NCBI GenBank assembly: GCA_019635485.1
Contig: JAHBZL010000019.1
Coordinates: forward strand, 1 to 64,000
Source: Piscinibacter sp.
GTDB lineage: Bacteria; Pseudomonadota; Gammaproteobacteria; Burkholderiales; Burkholderiaceae_C
Direction of reading: 5' to 3'
DNA: 64,000 nucleotides
This document shows, in pieces, positions 27,271 to 35,989 of the stretch (positions are counted from its first letter, which is position 1; each line of letters opens with the position of its first letter). Under the pieces are notes generated by a model that saw nothing but the letters and a program-made list of their open reading frames with translations, made no database searches and was not told the DNA's origin. Position numbers and translations under genes: made by a program.

Positions 27271-28296
27271 TCAGAGCAGGTCCGTCCAGGGCAGCGTCTT
27301 GCTCGCCTCGAAGGTGCCGTCGCCGTTCGCGTCCAGCTCGATCTGCACCTCGGTGCCGGACAGCACGGTGGCGCGCAGCTTGCCGGTCGTGCCGACGGCT
27401 TCGAAACGGCCCGAGCGGGGGTAGTCGTCCACGTCGTACTGGACCAGGGGTTCGATCGTCGTGAATCGCACGAATCCCCCGGCCGCGGTCGACGCCACCG
27501 GGCCGCTGGCCGTCGAACTGGTGCGCCCCGGCGTCGCGCCGCCGGGCGGCAGCGCGCTCGAGTCGTAGGTCGATTCGACGGTGTAGCCGTCCAGCAGCGT
27601 CACGGTGTCCGAGTAGACCGGCGTCGTGGCGCCCAGCGCGAGCTGGTCCGGCACGACGATGCGTGTCACCGCCACCGTCGCGCCCGGCTCGGTGTAGGTC
27701 ATGTTGAAGCCGCCGTTCAGCGAGGCGCTGGTGTTCGTGGTCGCATCGGTGAAGCTCAGGTTCTCCGCAACCACCGTCGCGCCGATCGTGACCGGCGTCG
27801 CCACCACCTGCGTGTAGGTGGCCGCCATGCGGCCGTTCAGCACCTCGCCGGCCACCTCGACGCAGTTGGTGAAGGTGATCGAGATCGAGTCGCCGCTGTT
27901 CAGCACGCCGTCGTTGTTGCGGTCGTCGATCGTGCCAGTGAACGTGCCGGACACGGTGCAGGCGTCCGTGATCGGGCCGACCACGACCGCCACCGTCTTG
28001 CGCGCGGCCGCGACCCGCTTGCTGCTGCCGGCCAGCGCGCGCCGCAGCAGCGGGCCGACGGCGGCCGGCGAGGCGCTGTCGGCGGAAGCGATGCCGAACG
28101 AACTGCCCAGCACGCCGCCCTGCATCGAGACCATGCCGGCGCGCGTCACCGAATCCTGGTTCGCGGCGGTGACCGCGACGTTCGGCGGCGGCGGGGTGCC
28201 GGAGTCGCCGCCCCCGCCGCAGGCGACCAGGGCCAGCGCGAGCGCGGCGAGCGGGGCGAGACGGGCAGCGCGGCGCCCGGTGACATTCGGTTGCAT
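27271..28296 (-). CDS. Predicted outer-membrane or periplasmic lipoprotein of unknown function
   Basis: 341 residues. A lipoprotein signal ends in LVACGGGG (lipidated Cys near residue 26). The mature part is Thr/Val/Gly-rich and beta-like, with two Asp-rich calcium-like loops: DDRNNDGVLNSGD (about residue 123-135) and LDANGDGTFE near the C-terminus. Two Cys (DACTV, TNCVEV) may pair. It starts 15 bp after an AGGAGGA site (28304-28310 on the other strand). It converges on the NAGGN operon with 4 bp between stops. Not assigned to a family. Confidence 0.8.
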   Translation of the reverse strand: MQPNVTGRRAARLAPLAALALALVACGGGGDSGTPPPPNVAVTAANQDSVTRAGMVSMQGGVLGSSFGIASADSASPAAVGPLLRRALAGSSKRVAAARKTVAVVVGPITDACTVSGTFTGTIDDRNNDGVLNSGDSISITFTNCVEVAGEVLNGRMAATYTQVVATPVTIGATVVAENLSFTDATTNTSASLNGGFNMTYTEPGATVAVTRIVVPDQLALGATTPVYSDTVTLLDGYTVESTYDSSALPPGGATPGRTSSTASGPVASTAAGGFVRFTTIEPLVQYDVDDYPRSGRFEAVGTTGKLRATVLSGTEVQIELDANGDGTFEASKTLPWTDLL

Positions 28297-28500
28297 CAGT
28301 CTTCCTCCTGGATCGTGGCTCGGCGGGTCGCCGGCGAGCCCATTCTGGCCCCACCGTGAAGCGGGTTTGTTGAATACGCCCAGAATTCTTGAACGCTCGC
28401 GTCAACACCGATGAAGAGGGCCCGGCGAGGGGGCCCCTACAGTGCGTCCGTCCGGCGCGGCGCCCCGTAAGTGCGGCATCCGGCTCGATTGCCCACACCC

Positions 28501-29037
28501 ATGTCCGATCCGCAACGCTACACCCGCACCGCCGTGCTGCTGCACTGGCTGCTCGGCCTGGCCATCATCACGACCTTCTGCGTCGGCCTGTACATGAGCG
28601 ACCTGGCGATGTCGCCGACGCGCCTGAAGCTGTTCAACTGGCACAAGTGGGCCGGCGTCACGATCCTGGCCCTGTCGGCGCTGCGCCTGGTCTGGCGCCT
28701 GACGCACCGCCCGCCGGCCGACCCGCCGATGCCGGCCTGGCAGCAGCGGGCCGCGCACTGGACGCATCGCCTGCTGTACCTGCTGTTCTTCGCCGTGCCG
28801 CTGGCCGGCTGGGCCTACAGCTCCGCGGCAGGCTTTCCGGTCGTCGTGTTCGGCGTGCTGCCGCTGCCGGACTTCGTGCCGGTCGACAAGCCGCTGTCCG
28901 AGGTCTTCAAGCTGGCCCACAAGACCTTCGCCTTCTCGCTCGGCGCGCTGGTGCTGGTGCACATCGCCGCCGCCCTTAAGCACCAGTTCGTCGATCGCGA
29001 TGGCCTGCTCCAGCGCATGCGCTTCGGCCGCCCCTGA
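28501..29037 (+). CDS. Cytochrome b561 (YceJ-like)
   Basis: 178 residues with four membrane helices and the haem-ligand His residues in LLHWLLGL (helix 1), FNWHKWAGV (helix 2), HRLLYLLFFAVPLAGWAYSSA (helix 3) and LAHKTFAFSLGALVLVHIAAALKHQFVDRDGLLQRM (helix 4). It is a diheme b-type cytochrome that passes electrons from the quinone pool at the inner membrane. It precedes two yceI genes by 12 bp and more, as yceJ precedes yceI in E. coli. The ATG at 28501 gives the family N-terminus; a longer reading from 28471 is not needed. Confidence 0.93.
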   Translation: MSDPQRYTRTAVLLHWLLGLAIITTFCVGLYMSDLAMSPTRLKLFNWHKWAGVTILALSALRLVWRLTHRPPADPPMPAWQQRAAHWTHRLLYLLFFAVPLAGWAYSSAAGFPVVVFGVLPLPDFVPVDKPLSEVFKLAHKTFAFSLGALVLVHIAAALKHQFVDRDGLLQRMRFGRP

Positions 29038-29049
29038 AGGAACCGCCCC

Positions 29050-29613
29050 ATGAAGACCTTCCTGATCGTCACCACGCTGTCCGTCGCCTCCGCCTGGAGC
29101 GGCCTCGCCTGCGCCCAGCAGGTGCAAAGCGCCGGCAGCGAGATCACCTTCACCAGCAAGCAGATGGGCGTGCCGGTGGACGGCAAGTTCAAGAAGTTCG
29201 ATGCCCAGGTGGCGTTCGACCCGAAGAAGCCCGAGGCCGCCAAGATCGGCTTCACGATCGACCTGGCCAGCGTGTCGCTGGGCTCGACCGAGGTCGAGTC
29301 CGAGGTGGTCAAGCCCGACTGGTTCGACACCAGGAAGTTCCCGCAGGCGAGCTTCCAGAGCAGCAGCGTGAAGGCCGCCGGGCCCGGCAAGTACGAGGTG
29401 GCTGGCAAGCTGACGATCAAGGGCGCGAGCCAGAACGTCACCGTGCCGGTCACGCTGGCGCAGGCCGGCGCGACCACGACGGCCAGCGGCGCCTTCGTGA
29501 TCAAGCGGCTCGACTACCGCATCGGCGACGGCGACTGGAAGGACACCTCGATGGTCGCCAACGACGTGCAGGTCCGCTTCAAGCTCGCGCTGACCGGCGT
29601 CGGCGCGCTCTGA
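29050..29613 (+). CDS. YceI-family periplasmic protein (copy 1)
   Basis: 187 residues with a signal peptide (cleavage after LACA near residue 24). The lipocalin-like YceI barrel shows SEITFTSKQMGVPVDGKFKKFDAQVAFDPKKPE, VSLGSTEVESEVVKPDWFDTRKFPQASFQSSSVK and the family C-terminal DWKDTSMVANDVQVRFKLALTG. Known relatives bind polyisoprenoids or amphiphiles in the periplasm. RBS AAGGAACC is 5 bp before the start. It forms an operon with cytochrome b561 upstream and a second YceI downstream. Confidence 0.93.
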   Translation: MKTFLIVTTLSVASAWSGLACAQQVQSAGSEITFTSKQMGVPVDGKFKKFDAQVAFDPKKPEAAKIGFTIDLASVSLGSTEVESEVVKPDWFDTRKFPQASFQSSSVKAAGPGKYEVAGKLTIKGASQNVTVPVTLAQAGATTTASGAFVIKRLDYRIGDGDWKDTSMVANDVQVRFKLALTGVGAL

Positions 29614-29656
29614 CCCACCGTTCCCCCAACTCCCGCAACCCCCCACGGAAGAACCG

Positions 29657-30223
29657 ATGAAGAAGACCCTGATCGCCGCCGCCCTGATGGCCGCCGCCGG
29701 CTTCGCGCAGGCGCAGAGCGCCACCTACAGCGTCGACCCGACGCACACCTTCGTGACCTTCGAGGCGCTGCACTTCGGCACCTCGACGCTGCGCGGCCGC
29801 TTCGACCGCAAGGAAGGCGCGGTGGTGCTCGACCGCGCCGGCAAGTCCGGCAAGGCGGAGATCACGATCGACATGACGTCGGTGAGCACCGGCGTCGCGC
29901 CGCTGGACACGCACCTGAAGAGCAAGGACTTCTTCAACGCCGCGGAGAACGGCAGCGCCAAGTTCGTGGCCGACAAGTTCGCGTTCGCCGGCGACAAGGT
30001 CACCGAAGTCGCGGGCACGCTGACCCTGATGGGCAAGACCAACCCGGTCACGCTGAAGGCGGGCAACTTCAACTGCTACACGAACCCGATCTACAAGCGC
30101 GAGGTCTGCGGCGGCGATTTCGAGACCACGATCACGCGCAGCCAGTACGGCATCACCTACGGCCTGCCCGGCATCCCGGACAACATCCGACTGCTGATCC
30201 AGATCGAAGCGATCAAGCAGTAA
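29657..30223 (+). CDS. YceI-family periplasmic protein (copy 2)
   Basis: 188 residues, signal peptide MKKTLIAAALMAAAGFAQA. The barrel begins TYSVDPTHTFVTFEALHFGTSTLRGRF and ends ITYGLPGIPDNIRLLIQIEAIKQ, the subgroup with GGDFETTITRSQYGI. It is closer to copy 3 (32060) than to copy 1. Two Cys, in NFNCYTNP and REVCGGDF, are shared with copy 3 and could pair. Its 3' end overlaps the convergent hybrid kinase gene by 11 bp. Confidence 0.93.
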   Translation: MKKTLIAAALMAAAGFAQAQSATYSVDPTHTFVTFEALHFGTSTLRGRFDRKEGAVVLDRAGKSGKAEITIDMTSVSTGVAPLDTHLKSKDFFNAAENGSAKFVADKFAFAGDKVTEVAGTLTLMGKTNPVTLKAGNFNCYTNPIYKREVCGGDFETTITRSQYGITYGLPGIPDNIRLLIQIEAIKQ

Positions 30224-31994
30224 GCAGCTTCTGCAGCAGCGCCCGCAGCGCGGGCTCGTCGTAGGGCTTGGCGAGGTGCTCGTCCATGCCGGCGGCGAGG
30301 CTGCGTTCGCGGTCGCCCTCGAGCGCGTTGGCCGTCAGCGCCACGATCACCATCGGCGCCGCCCCGGCGGCGCGCTCGGCCGCGCGGATACGGCGGGTCG
30401 CCTCGAAGCCGTCCATGCCGGGCATCTGGCAGTCCATCAGCACCAGGTCGTAGCGGCGCCGCAGCGCGCGATCCAGTGCCGCGGCACCGTCGCCGACAGC
30501 CTCGACGCGCAACCCGGCGCGTTCCAGCATGGCCTGCGCGACCAGCGCGTTGACCGGGTTGTCCTCGACCAGCAGCACGTCGCCGGACAGCGCGCGCGCG
30601 TCGGCGGGCGCGGGCGCTGCGGCCGGCGCCGCGCTGTCCGGCAGCGGCAGCACCAGTTCGAAGCACGCCCCCGGCCCGGCGCCGCGGTCCACGCAGCGCA
30701 CGTCGCCGCCCATCGCGCGGGCCAGTTCGCGTGCGATCGCCAGGCCAAGCCCGGCGCCGCCGTGGCGGCGGCCGAACGAGGTGTCCAGCTGGTGAAAGGG
30801 TTCGAACAGGCGCTCGCGCTCGCCTGCGGGAATGCCGGGGCCGGTGTCGGTGACCTCGAAGGTCGTGCGGCCATCGTCGGCACGCCGCAGCGCGAGGGTC
30901 ACGCAGCCGCGCTCGGTGAACTTGACCGCGTTGCCGGTCAGGTTCAGCAGCACCTGGCGCAGCCGCGCCGGATCACCGCCGACCCAGCAGGGTGACGGCA
31001 GCCTGCCGTCGAGCACGAACGCCAGCCCCTTCTCGACCGCGGACACCCGCGCCAGCTCGGCCACGCTGGCCACCGCCTCGGTGAGATCGAAAGCCTGCGG
31101 CGGCGCGGGCTTCAGGAAACCGCGCTCGATCTTCGAGTAGTCCAGCACGTCGTTGATCAGGTCGAGCAGGTGGCGGCCGGCGCGCTCGAGCATGTCGAGG
31201 TAGCGCGGCGCCTGCACCGCGTCGGTGCGCGCCAAGGCTGCCAGGCCCAGCATGCCGTGCAGCGGCGTGCGCATCTCGTGGCTCATCGTCGCGAGAAAGC
31301 GGCCCTTGGCCTCGCTGTGCCGCTGCGCGAGGTCGAGCGCCTGCTGGCGCTGCGCGGCCGCCTCGTCCATCTCGAAGCGCAGCCGCAACATGGTCCGCGT
31401 GGCGGCGGCCGCGCGGCGGCCTTCGCTGACGATCAGCGCCAGGAAGACCCCCATGGCCAGCGCGGCATACAGCGACAGCCGCGTGCCGGCGAACAGTTGC
31501 CCGATCAGCGGCGGCACCAGCACCGCGGAGCAGAACAGCAGGCAGGTGCGCAGCCGCATCGACAGCACGATCAGGCCGATCGCCGCCACGCCGATGGTCG
31601 TGGCCAGCAGCAGCGCCGCCACCTCCGGCAGCGACGGCGGCAGCAGCAGCGTGCCGATCAGGCCGTAGATCGCGCCGTCCACGGCCAGCACCCATTCGTA
31701 GCGCCGCGACCAGCGCAGCGCGGCCGCCGCGTCGGCGCGCGCGCGCCGGTGCGCGATCCAGGCGCGCGCGCCGCTGACCAGCCACTTGCCGGCCAGCCAG
31801 GCCAGCAGCAGATCGTGCAGCACCACGTTCCACAGCATCCAGGTCAGCAGCAGGCCGAACGGCAGCGCGACCAGGTTCGAACGGTGCGTACGCTCGAACA
31901 TCAGCTCGAACTGCGCCTGTTCGACGCGCTGCTCGAGCAACGCGTCGACGTCGCCGGCCGGAGGGGCGGTGGGAGGGGAAGCGGTGGGGTACAT
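30213..31994 (-). CDS. Hybrid sensor histidine kinase with C-terminal receiver
   Basis: 593 residues. Five or six membrane helices fill residues about 40-200 (LVALPFGLLLTWMLWNVVLHDLLL, LLLATTIGVAAIGLIVLSM, LLFCSAVLVPPLIGQLF, ALAMGVFLALIVS). A coiled segment leads to HisKA with the phospho-acceptor His in GRFLATMSHEMRTPLHGML, then HATPase (NLTGNAVKFTERG, DTGPGIPAGERERLFEPFHQLD, GGAGLGLAIARELARAMGGD), and a receiver domain with Asp in YDLVLMDCQMPGMDGFEATRRI. No output domain or adjacent partner is seen. It is convergent with YceI copy 2 (11-bp overlap). GTG at 31997 is an alternative start. Confidence 0.9.
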   Translation of the reverse strand: MYPTASPPTAPPAGDVDALLEQRVEQAQFELMFERTHRSNLVALPFGLLLTWMLWNVVLHDLLLAWLAGKWLVSGARAWIAHRRARADAAAALRWSRRYEWVLAVDGAIYGLIGTLLLPPSLPEVAALLLATTIGVAAIGLIVLSMRLRTCLLFCSAVLVPPLIGQLFAGTRLSLYAALAMGVFLALIVSEGRRAAAATRTMLRLRFEMDEAAAQRQQALDLAQRHSEAKGRFLATMSHEMRTPLHGMLGLAALARTDAVQAPRYLDMLERAGRHLLDLINDVLDYSKIERGFLKPAPPQAFDLTEAVASVAELARVSAVEKGLAFVLDGRLPSPCWVGGDPARLRQVLLNLTGNAVKFTERGCVTLALRRADDGRTTFEVTDTGPGIPAGERERLFEPFHQLDTSFGRRHGGAGLGLAIARELARAMGGDVRCVDRGAGPGACFELVLPLPDSAAPAAAPAPADARALSGDVLLVEDNPVNALVAQAMLERAGLRVEAVGDGAAALDRALRRRYDLVLMDCQMPGMDGFEATRRIRAAERAAGAAPMVIVALTANALEGDRERSLAAGMDEHLAKPYDEPALRALLQKLLTA

Positions 31995-32047
31995 CACGGG
32001 CGCCGATGCGCTGCGCGGATTCTCGCGTCCGCTCCGTCCGCCCGGCG

Positions 32048-32053
32048 CAGAAT
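32048..32053 (+). promoter_or_regulatory. -10-like box close to the YceI copy 3 start
   Basis: CAGAAT ends 6 bp before the ATG at 32060. If used, transcription would begin at or beside the start codon, giving a leaderless message. Similar boxes at this distance precede several other genes in the window. Confidence 0.35.
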
Positions 32054-32059
32054 CGGCCG

Positions 32060-32617
32060 ATGAAACTTCACGCCGCGCTCGTCTGCGTGATGCTGTGTGG
32101 CGGCGCCGCCGCGACGGAATACCGGCTCGACCCGCAGCACAGCTTCGTCCACTTCGAAGTGCTGCACTTCGGCACGTCGACGCTGCGCGGGCGCTTCGGC
32201 CCGCTGGACGGGCAGGCCAGCCTGGACGCCCCGGCCGGCCGCGGGCGCACCGGCTTGCGCATCCCGATGGCCTCGCTGAGCACCGGCCTGCCCGTGCTCG
32301 ACCGCCGGCTGCGCGAGGCCGACCTGCTGGCCGTCGACGCCTACCCGGAGGCGTATTTCGTTGCCGAGCACTTCGTGTTCGAAGACGGTGCGCTGCGCGA
32401 GGTGCGCGGCGAAGTCACGCTGCGCGGCATCAGCCGGCCGCTGACGCTGCGCGCGCTGCGCTTCGGCTGCCGGCCGCATCCCACGCTGCAGCGCGACTGG
32501 TGCGGCGGCGATTTCGAGACCGAGCTGCGGCGCAGCGATTTCGGCATGACCTTCGGCCTGCCGCTGGTGGCCGACCGCGTGCGCCTGCTGATCGAGGTCG
32601 AGGCCCTGCGCGAATGA
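32060..32617 (+). CDS. YceI-family periplasmic protein (copy 3)
   Basis: 185 residues with signal peptide MKLHAALVCVMLCGGAAA. It opens YRLDPQHSFVHFEVLHFGTSTLRGRF and closes FGMTFGLPLVADRVRLLIEVEAL, mirroring copy 2 at the same positions, including the CGGDFET motif. It stands apart from the b561-yceI operon, divergent from the hybrid kinase. Start chosen to give a normal signal peptide; in-frame codons from 32006 would add an unrelated 18 residues. Confidence 0.92.
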   Translation: MKLHAALVCVMLCGGAAATEYRLDPQHSFVHFEVLHFGTSTLRGRFGPLDGQASLDAPAGRGRTGLRIPMASLSTGLPVLDRRLREADLLAVDAYPEAYFVAEHFVFEDGALREVRGEVTLRGISRPLTLRALRFGCRPHPTLQRDWCGGDFETELRRSDFGMTFGLPLVADRVRLLIEVEALRE

Positions 32618-32776
32618 GGGGTTCCGCGGGGCCGCGGATCTCGGGTTACTCCCCGGCAACAGGTCGCTGCCGAGTGGTTAAGGTACGGAGGCGAGACGGC
32701 CCTCCGGCGCCGTCGATGCGGGACGCTGCCGGCGCGAAGCCCGCCGGCCACCATGCCAATCGACCTGGAGACAAGG

Positions 32777-33928
32777 ATGACCGACAAGACTTCCCACGAT
32801 GCACGCCCTGCGCCGGCCGCCGCTCCGGCGCGCCGCCGCTTTCTCGGTGCCGCCGCCTCCGGGCTGGCCGGCGCCGCGGCCATGACCGCACCGATGGTGT
32901 CGGTCGCGCAGTCGCCGATCGTGCTGAAGATGCAGGGCGCCTGGGGCGCCAAGGACATCTTCAACGAGATGGCGGAACAGTACGTCGCGCGCGTCAACGA
33001 GATGGCCGGCGGGCGGTTGCGCATCGACTACCTGGTGGCCGGTTCGGTGGTCAAGCCCTTCGAGGTGATGGATGCCACCGCCAAGGGCGTGATCGACGCG
33101 GCCCACACCGTCGCGGTGTACTGGTACGGCAAGAGCAAGGTGGCCTCGCTGTTCGGCTCCGGCCCGATCAACGGCTGCAACGCGAACCAGATGCTGGCGT
33201 GGATCCATCGCCAGGGCCAGCCGTTCTACGAGGAACTGGTCAAGAAGCTCGGCCTGGACGTGGTGGCGTTCTTCGCGATGCCGATGCCCACGCAGCCGCT
33301 GGGCTGGTTCAAGAAGCCGATCAAGGGCGCCGCCGACCTGAAGGGCTTCAAGTACCGCACCGTCGGCCTGGCCGCCGACCTGATGCAGGACATGGGCATG
33401 CGCGTCACGCAGCTGCCCGGCGGCGAGATCGTGCCGGCGATGGAGCGCGGCGTGATCGATGCCTTCGAGTTCAACAACCCGACCTCGGACCGCCGCTTCG
33501 GCGCCCAGGACGTGGCGAAGAACTACTACATGGGCAGCTACCACCAGGCGATGGAGTTCTTCGAGATCGACTTCAACAAGAAGAAGTACGACTCGCTGCC
33601 GAAGGACCTGCAGGCGATCCTGAAGTACGCTGCCGAGGCCGCGTCGACCGCGAACTACGCGCTGGCGATGGACCAGTACTCGACCGACCTGCAGGAGCTC
33701 AAGGACAAGGACAAGGTCAACGTGCTGCGCACGCCGAAGGACGTGTTCACCGAGCAGCTGAAGTCCTGGGACGTGCTGGTCAAGAAGCTCTCCGACGAGG
33801 ACCCGTTCTTCAAGAAGGTCTGGGAGTCGCAAAAGGCCTGGGCCAAGCGTGTCGGCTACTACGGCTTCTTCAACGACGCCGACTACCAGCAGGCCTACGA
33901 GCACCTGTACGGCAAGCTCGGGTTCTGA
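32777..33928 (+). CDS. TRAP transporter substrate-binding protein (Tat-exported)
   Basis: 383 residues. The N-terminus carries a twin-arginine motif RRRFLGAAASG near residue 21, then a hydrophobic stretch ending in VSVAQ. The mature part is a DctP-type solute-binding protein (WGAKDIFNEMAEQYVARVNEMAGGRLRIDYL, GYWKTVGLAADL-like region near residue 195, LPGGEIVPAMERGVIDAFEFNNPTSDRRFG). Relatives in this subgroup bind keto acids, mannitol or aromatic acids; the substrate here is open. GGAG 6 bp upstream of ATG 32777 decides the start. An intrinsic terminator separates it from the permease genes. Confidence 0.92.
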   Translation: MTDKTSHDARPAPAAAPARRRFLGAAASGLAGAAAMTAPMVSVAQSPIVLKMQGAWGAKDIFNEMAEQYVARVNEMAGGRLRIDYLVAGSVVKPFEVMDATAKGVIDAAHTVAVYWYGKSKVASLFGSGPINGCNANQMLAWIHRQGQPFYEELVKKLGLDVVAFFAMPMPTQPLGWFKKPIKGAADLKGFKYRTVGLAADLMQDMGMRVTQLPGGEIVPAMERGVIDAFEFNNPTSDRRFGAQDVAKNYYMGSYHQAMEFFEIDFNKKKYDSLPKDLQAILKYAAEAASTANYALAMDQYSTDLQELKDKDKVNVLRTPKDVFTEQLKSWDVLVKKLSDEDPFFKKVWESQKAWAKRVGYYGFFNDADYQQAYEHLYGKLGF

Positions 33929-33967
33929 CCCGGCGGGGGCGCCCGGCGGCGTCCCCATGTTCCCGCC

Positions 33968-33996
33968 AAGGCGGCGCCGTGGTGCGCCGCCTTTTT
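33968..33996 (+). terminator. Intrinsic terminator between TRAP binding-protein and permease genes
   Basis: AA-GGCGGCGC-CGTGGT-GCGCCGCC-TTTTT: perfect 8-bp GC stem, 6-base loop, five T. It starts 40 bp after the binding-protein stop and 48 bp before the small permease gene, so it would raise binding-protein mRNA over permease mRNA. Confidence 0.85.
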
Positions 33997-34043
33997 GCGC
34001 GGCGCACCAGCGCGCCCACAGTGCAGTACGGAGGCGTTGACCC

Positions 34044-34634
34044 ATGCTCCAGAAATTCCTGCTCGCGATCGACCGCTTCAGCATGGCGGTCGGGCACGCG
34101 TTCGCCTGGTGCATCCTGATCCTGACGCTGGGCACCTCGTACGAGGTGTTCATGCGCTACGTGCTGAACAACCCGACCGACTGGGCGTTCGACATGAGCT
34201 ACATCATGTACGGCGGACTGTTCATCATGTCCGGCGCCTACGCGCTGTCGCGCAACGCCCACGTGCGCGGCGACGTGCTGTTCCGCCTGCTGCGCCCGCG
34301 TGTGCAGGCGGGCATCGAGCTGGTGCTGTACTTCATCTTCTTCTACCCCGGCGTCACCGCGCTGATGATCGCCGGCTACGGTTACGCGCACGACTCCTTC
34401 GGCTACAAGGAGGTCAGCGTCAACAGCCCGGTGGGCGTGCCGATCTGGCAGCTCAAGGCGCTGATTCCGCTGGCCGGCGGGATGCTGTTCATCCAGGGCA
34501 TCGCACAGGTGATCCGCTGCATCCTGTGCCTGCGCGACGGCCGCTGGCCGCGCCAGCTGCACGACGTCGAGGAGCTCGAGAGCGTGCTCCAGGCCGAGTA
34601 CCAGGCGCAGGCCGAGCGGGAGGCGGCACGATGA
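34044..34634 (+). CDS. TRAP transporter small permease (DctQ)
   Basis: 196 residues with four membrane helices (CILILTLGTSYEVFMRYVLNNP, MYGGLFIMSGAYALSRNAHVRGDVL, IELVLYFIFFYPGVTALMIAGYGY, PLAGGMLFIQGIAQVIRCI) and the DctQ signature ALSRNAHVRGDVLFRLL. The 30-residue C-terminal tail is Glu/Gln-rich. It pairs with the large permease, whose start overlaps its stop by 4 bp (ATGA). Confidence 0.93.
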   Translation: MLQKFLLAIDRFSMAVGHAFAWCILILTLGTSYEVFMRYVLNNPTDWAFDMSYIMYGGLFIMSGAYALSRNAHVRGDVLFRLLRPRVQAGIELVLYFIFFYPGVTALMIAGYGYAHDSFGYKEVSVNSPVGVPIWQLKALIPLAGGMLFIQGIAQVIRCILCLRDGRWPRQLHDVEELESVLQAEYQAQAEREAAR

Positions 34635-35974
34635 GCAATCCGCAGATCGCGCTGCTGATGCTCGGCAGCTTCATCTTCATCATCCTGCTCGGCTTCCCGA
34701 TCGCCTTCACGCTGATGGCGATGGGCGTGATGTTCGGCTTCTACGCCTACTACGTGCCGGACCAGGCCTTCTTCGACAGCCGGGTGTTCTACCTGCTGTC
34801 GCAGAACACCTTCAGCATCATGAACAACGACGTGCTGACCGCCGTGCCGCTGTTCCTGTTCATGGGCTACATGATCGAGAGATCGAACATTCTCGACCGG
34901 CTGTTCTACAGCCTGCAGGTGGCGCTGCGCGCGATCCCCGGCGCAATGGCGGTGGCCGCGCTGGTCACCTGCGCGCTGTTCGCCACCGCCACCGGCATCG
35001 TCGGCGCGGTGGTCACGCTGATGGGCTTGCTGGCCTTCCCCGCGATGCTCAAGGCCGGCTACGACCAGAAGCTCGCGTCGGGCGTGATCTGCGCCGGCGG
35101 CACGCTGGGCATCCTGATCCCGCCGTCGATCATGCTGATCGTCTATGGCGCGACCTCGGCGGTGTCGGTGGTCAAGCTGTACGCCGCGGCGATCGTGCCC
35201 GGCTTCCTGCTCGCCGGGCTGTACGTCGTGTACGTGATCACGCGCGCGTCGCTCAACCCGAAGCTCGCGCCGCGCCTGCCGAAGTCGGAGACCGACATCC
35301 CGTGGGCGAAGGTGGTGGTGCTGCTGCTGCAGGCCTTCTTTCCGCTGGCGGTACTGATCCTCTCGGTGCTCGGCGCGATCCTGTTCGGGCTGGCCACGCC
35401 CAGCGAGGCGGCCGCGATCGGCGCGCTCGGCGCGATGGTGCTGGCGATCGCCTACCGCGCGTTCAGCTGGGCGCGCCTGAAGGAGGCGGTGTTCCTGACC
35501 GCGCGCACCTCGGCGATGGTGTGCTGGCTGTTCGTCGGCTCCTGGACCTTCTCGTCGATCTTCTCCTACCTCGGCGGCGAGGGGCTGATCAAGGAGTTCG
35601 TGCTCTCGCTGGAGCTGAACACGATCACCTTCCTGCTGCTGTCGCAGGCCATCATCTTCCTGCTCGGCTGGCCGCTGGAGTGGAGCGAGATCATCATCAT
35701 CTTCGTGCCGATCTTCCTGCCGCTGCTGCCGCACTTCAACGTCGACCCGCTGTTCTTCGGCGTGCTCGTCGCGATCAACCTGCAGACCTCGTTCCTGACG
35801 CCCCCCATGGCGATGTCGGCCTACTATCTGAAAGGCATCGCGCCGAAGTTCGTCCAGCTGTGGACGATCTTCAAGGGCTGTTTCCCGTTCCTGGCGATGG
35901 TGTTCGTCACGATGTTCCTGATCTACGTCTTCCCGCAGCTCGTCTTCGGGCTGCCCCGGTTCTTCTACGGCTGA
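34631..35974 (+). CDS. TRAP transporter large permease (DctM)
   Basis: 447 residues and about 12 membrane helices. DctM marks are TAVPLFLFMGYMIERSNILDRLF, ATATGIVGAVVTLMGLLAFPAMLKAGYDQKLASGVICAGGTLGILIPPSIMLIVYG, LATPSEAAAIGALGAMVLA and QTSFLTPPMAMSAYYLKGIAP. It takes up an organic acid using a sodium or proton gradient. Translation is coupled to the small permease by the ATGA overlap. An amidase gene follows 15 bp downstream. Confidence 0.95.
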   Translation: MSNPQIALLMLGSFIFIILLGFPIAFTLMAMGVMFGFYAYYVPDQAFFDSRVFYLLSQNTFSIMNNDVLTAVPLFLFMGYMIERSNILDRLFYSLQVALRAIPGAMAVAALVTCALFATATGIVGAVVTLMGLLAFPAMLKAGYDQKLASGVICAGGTLGILIPPSIMLIVYGATSAVSVVKLYAAAIVPGFLLAGLYVVYVITRASLNPKLAPRLPKSETDIPWAKVVVLLLQAFFPLAVLILSVLGAILFGLATPSEAAAIGALGAMVLAIAYRAFSWARLKEAVFLTARTSAMVCWLFVGSWTFSSIFSYLGGEGLIKEFVLSLELNTITFLLLSQAIIFLLGWPLEWSEIIIIFVPIFLPLLPHFNVDPLFFGVLVAINLQTSFLTPPMAMSAYYLKGIAPKFVQLWTIFKGCFPFLAMVFVTMFLIYVFPQLVFGLPRFFYG

Positions 35975-35989
35975 GCACGCCACGACCTC

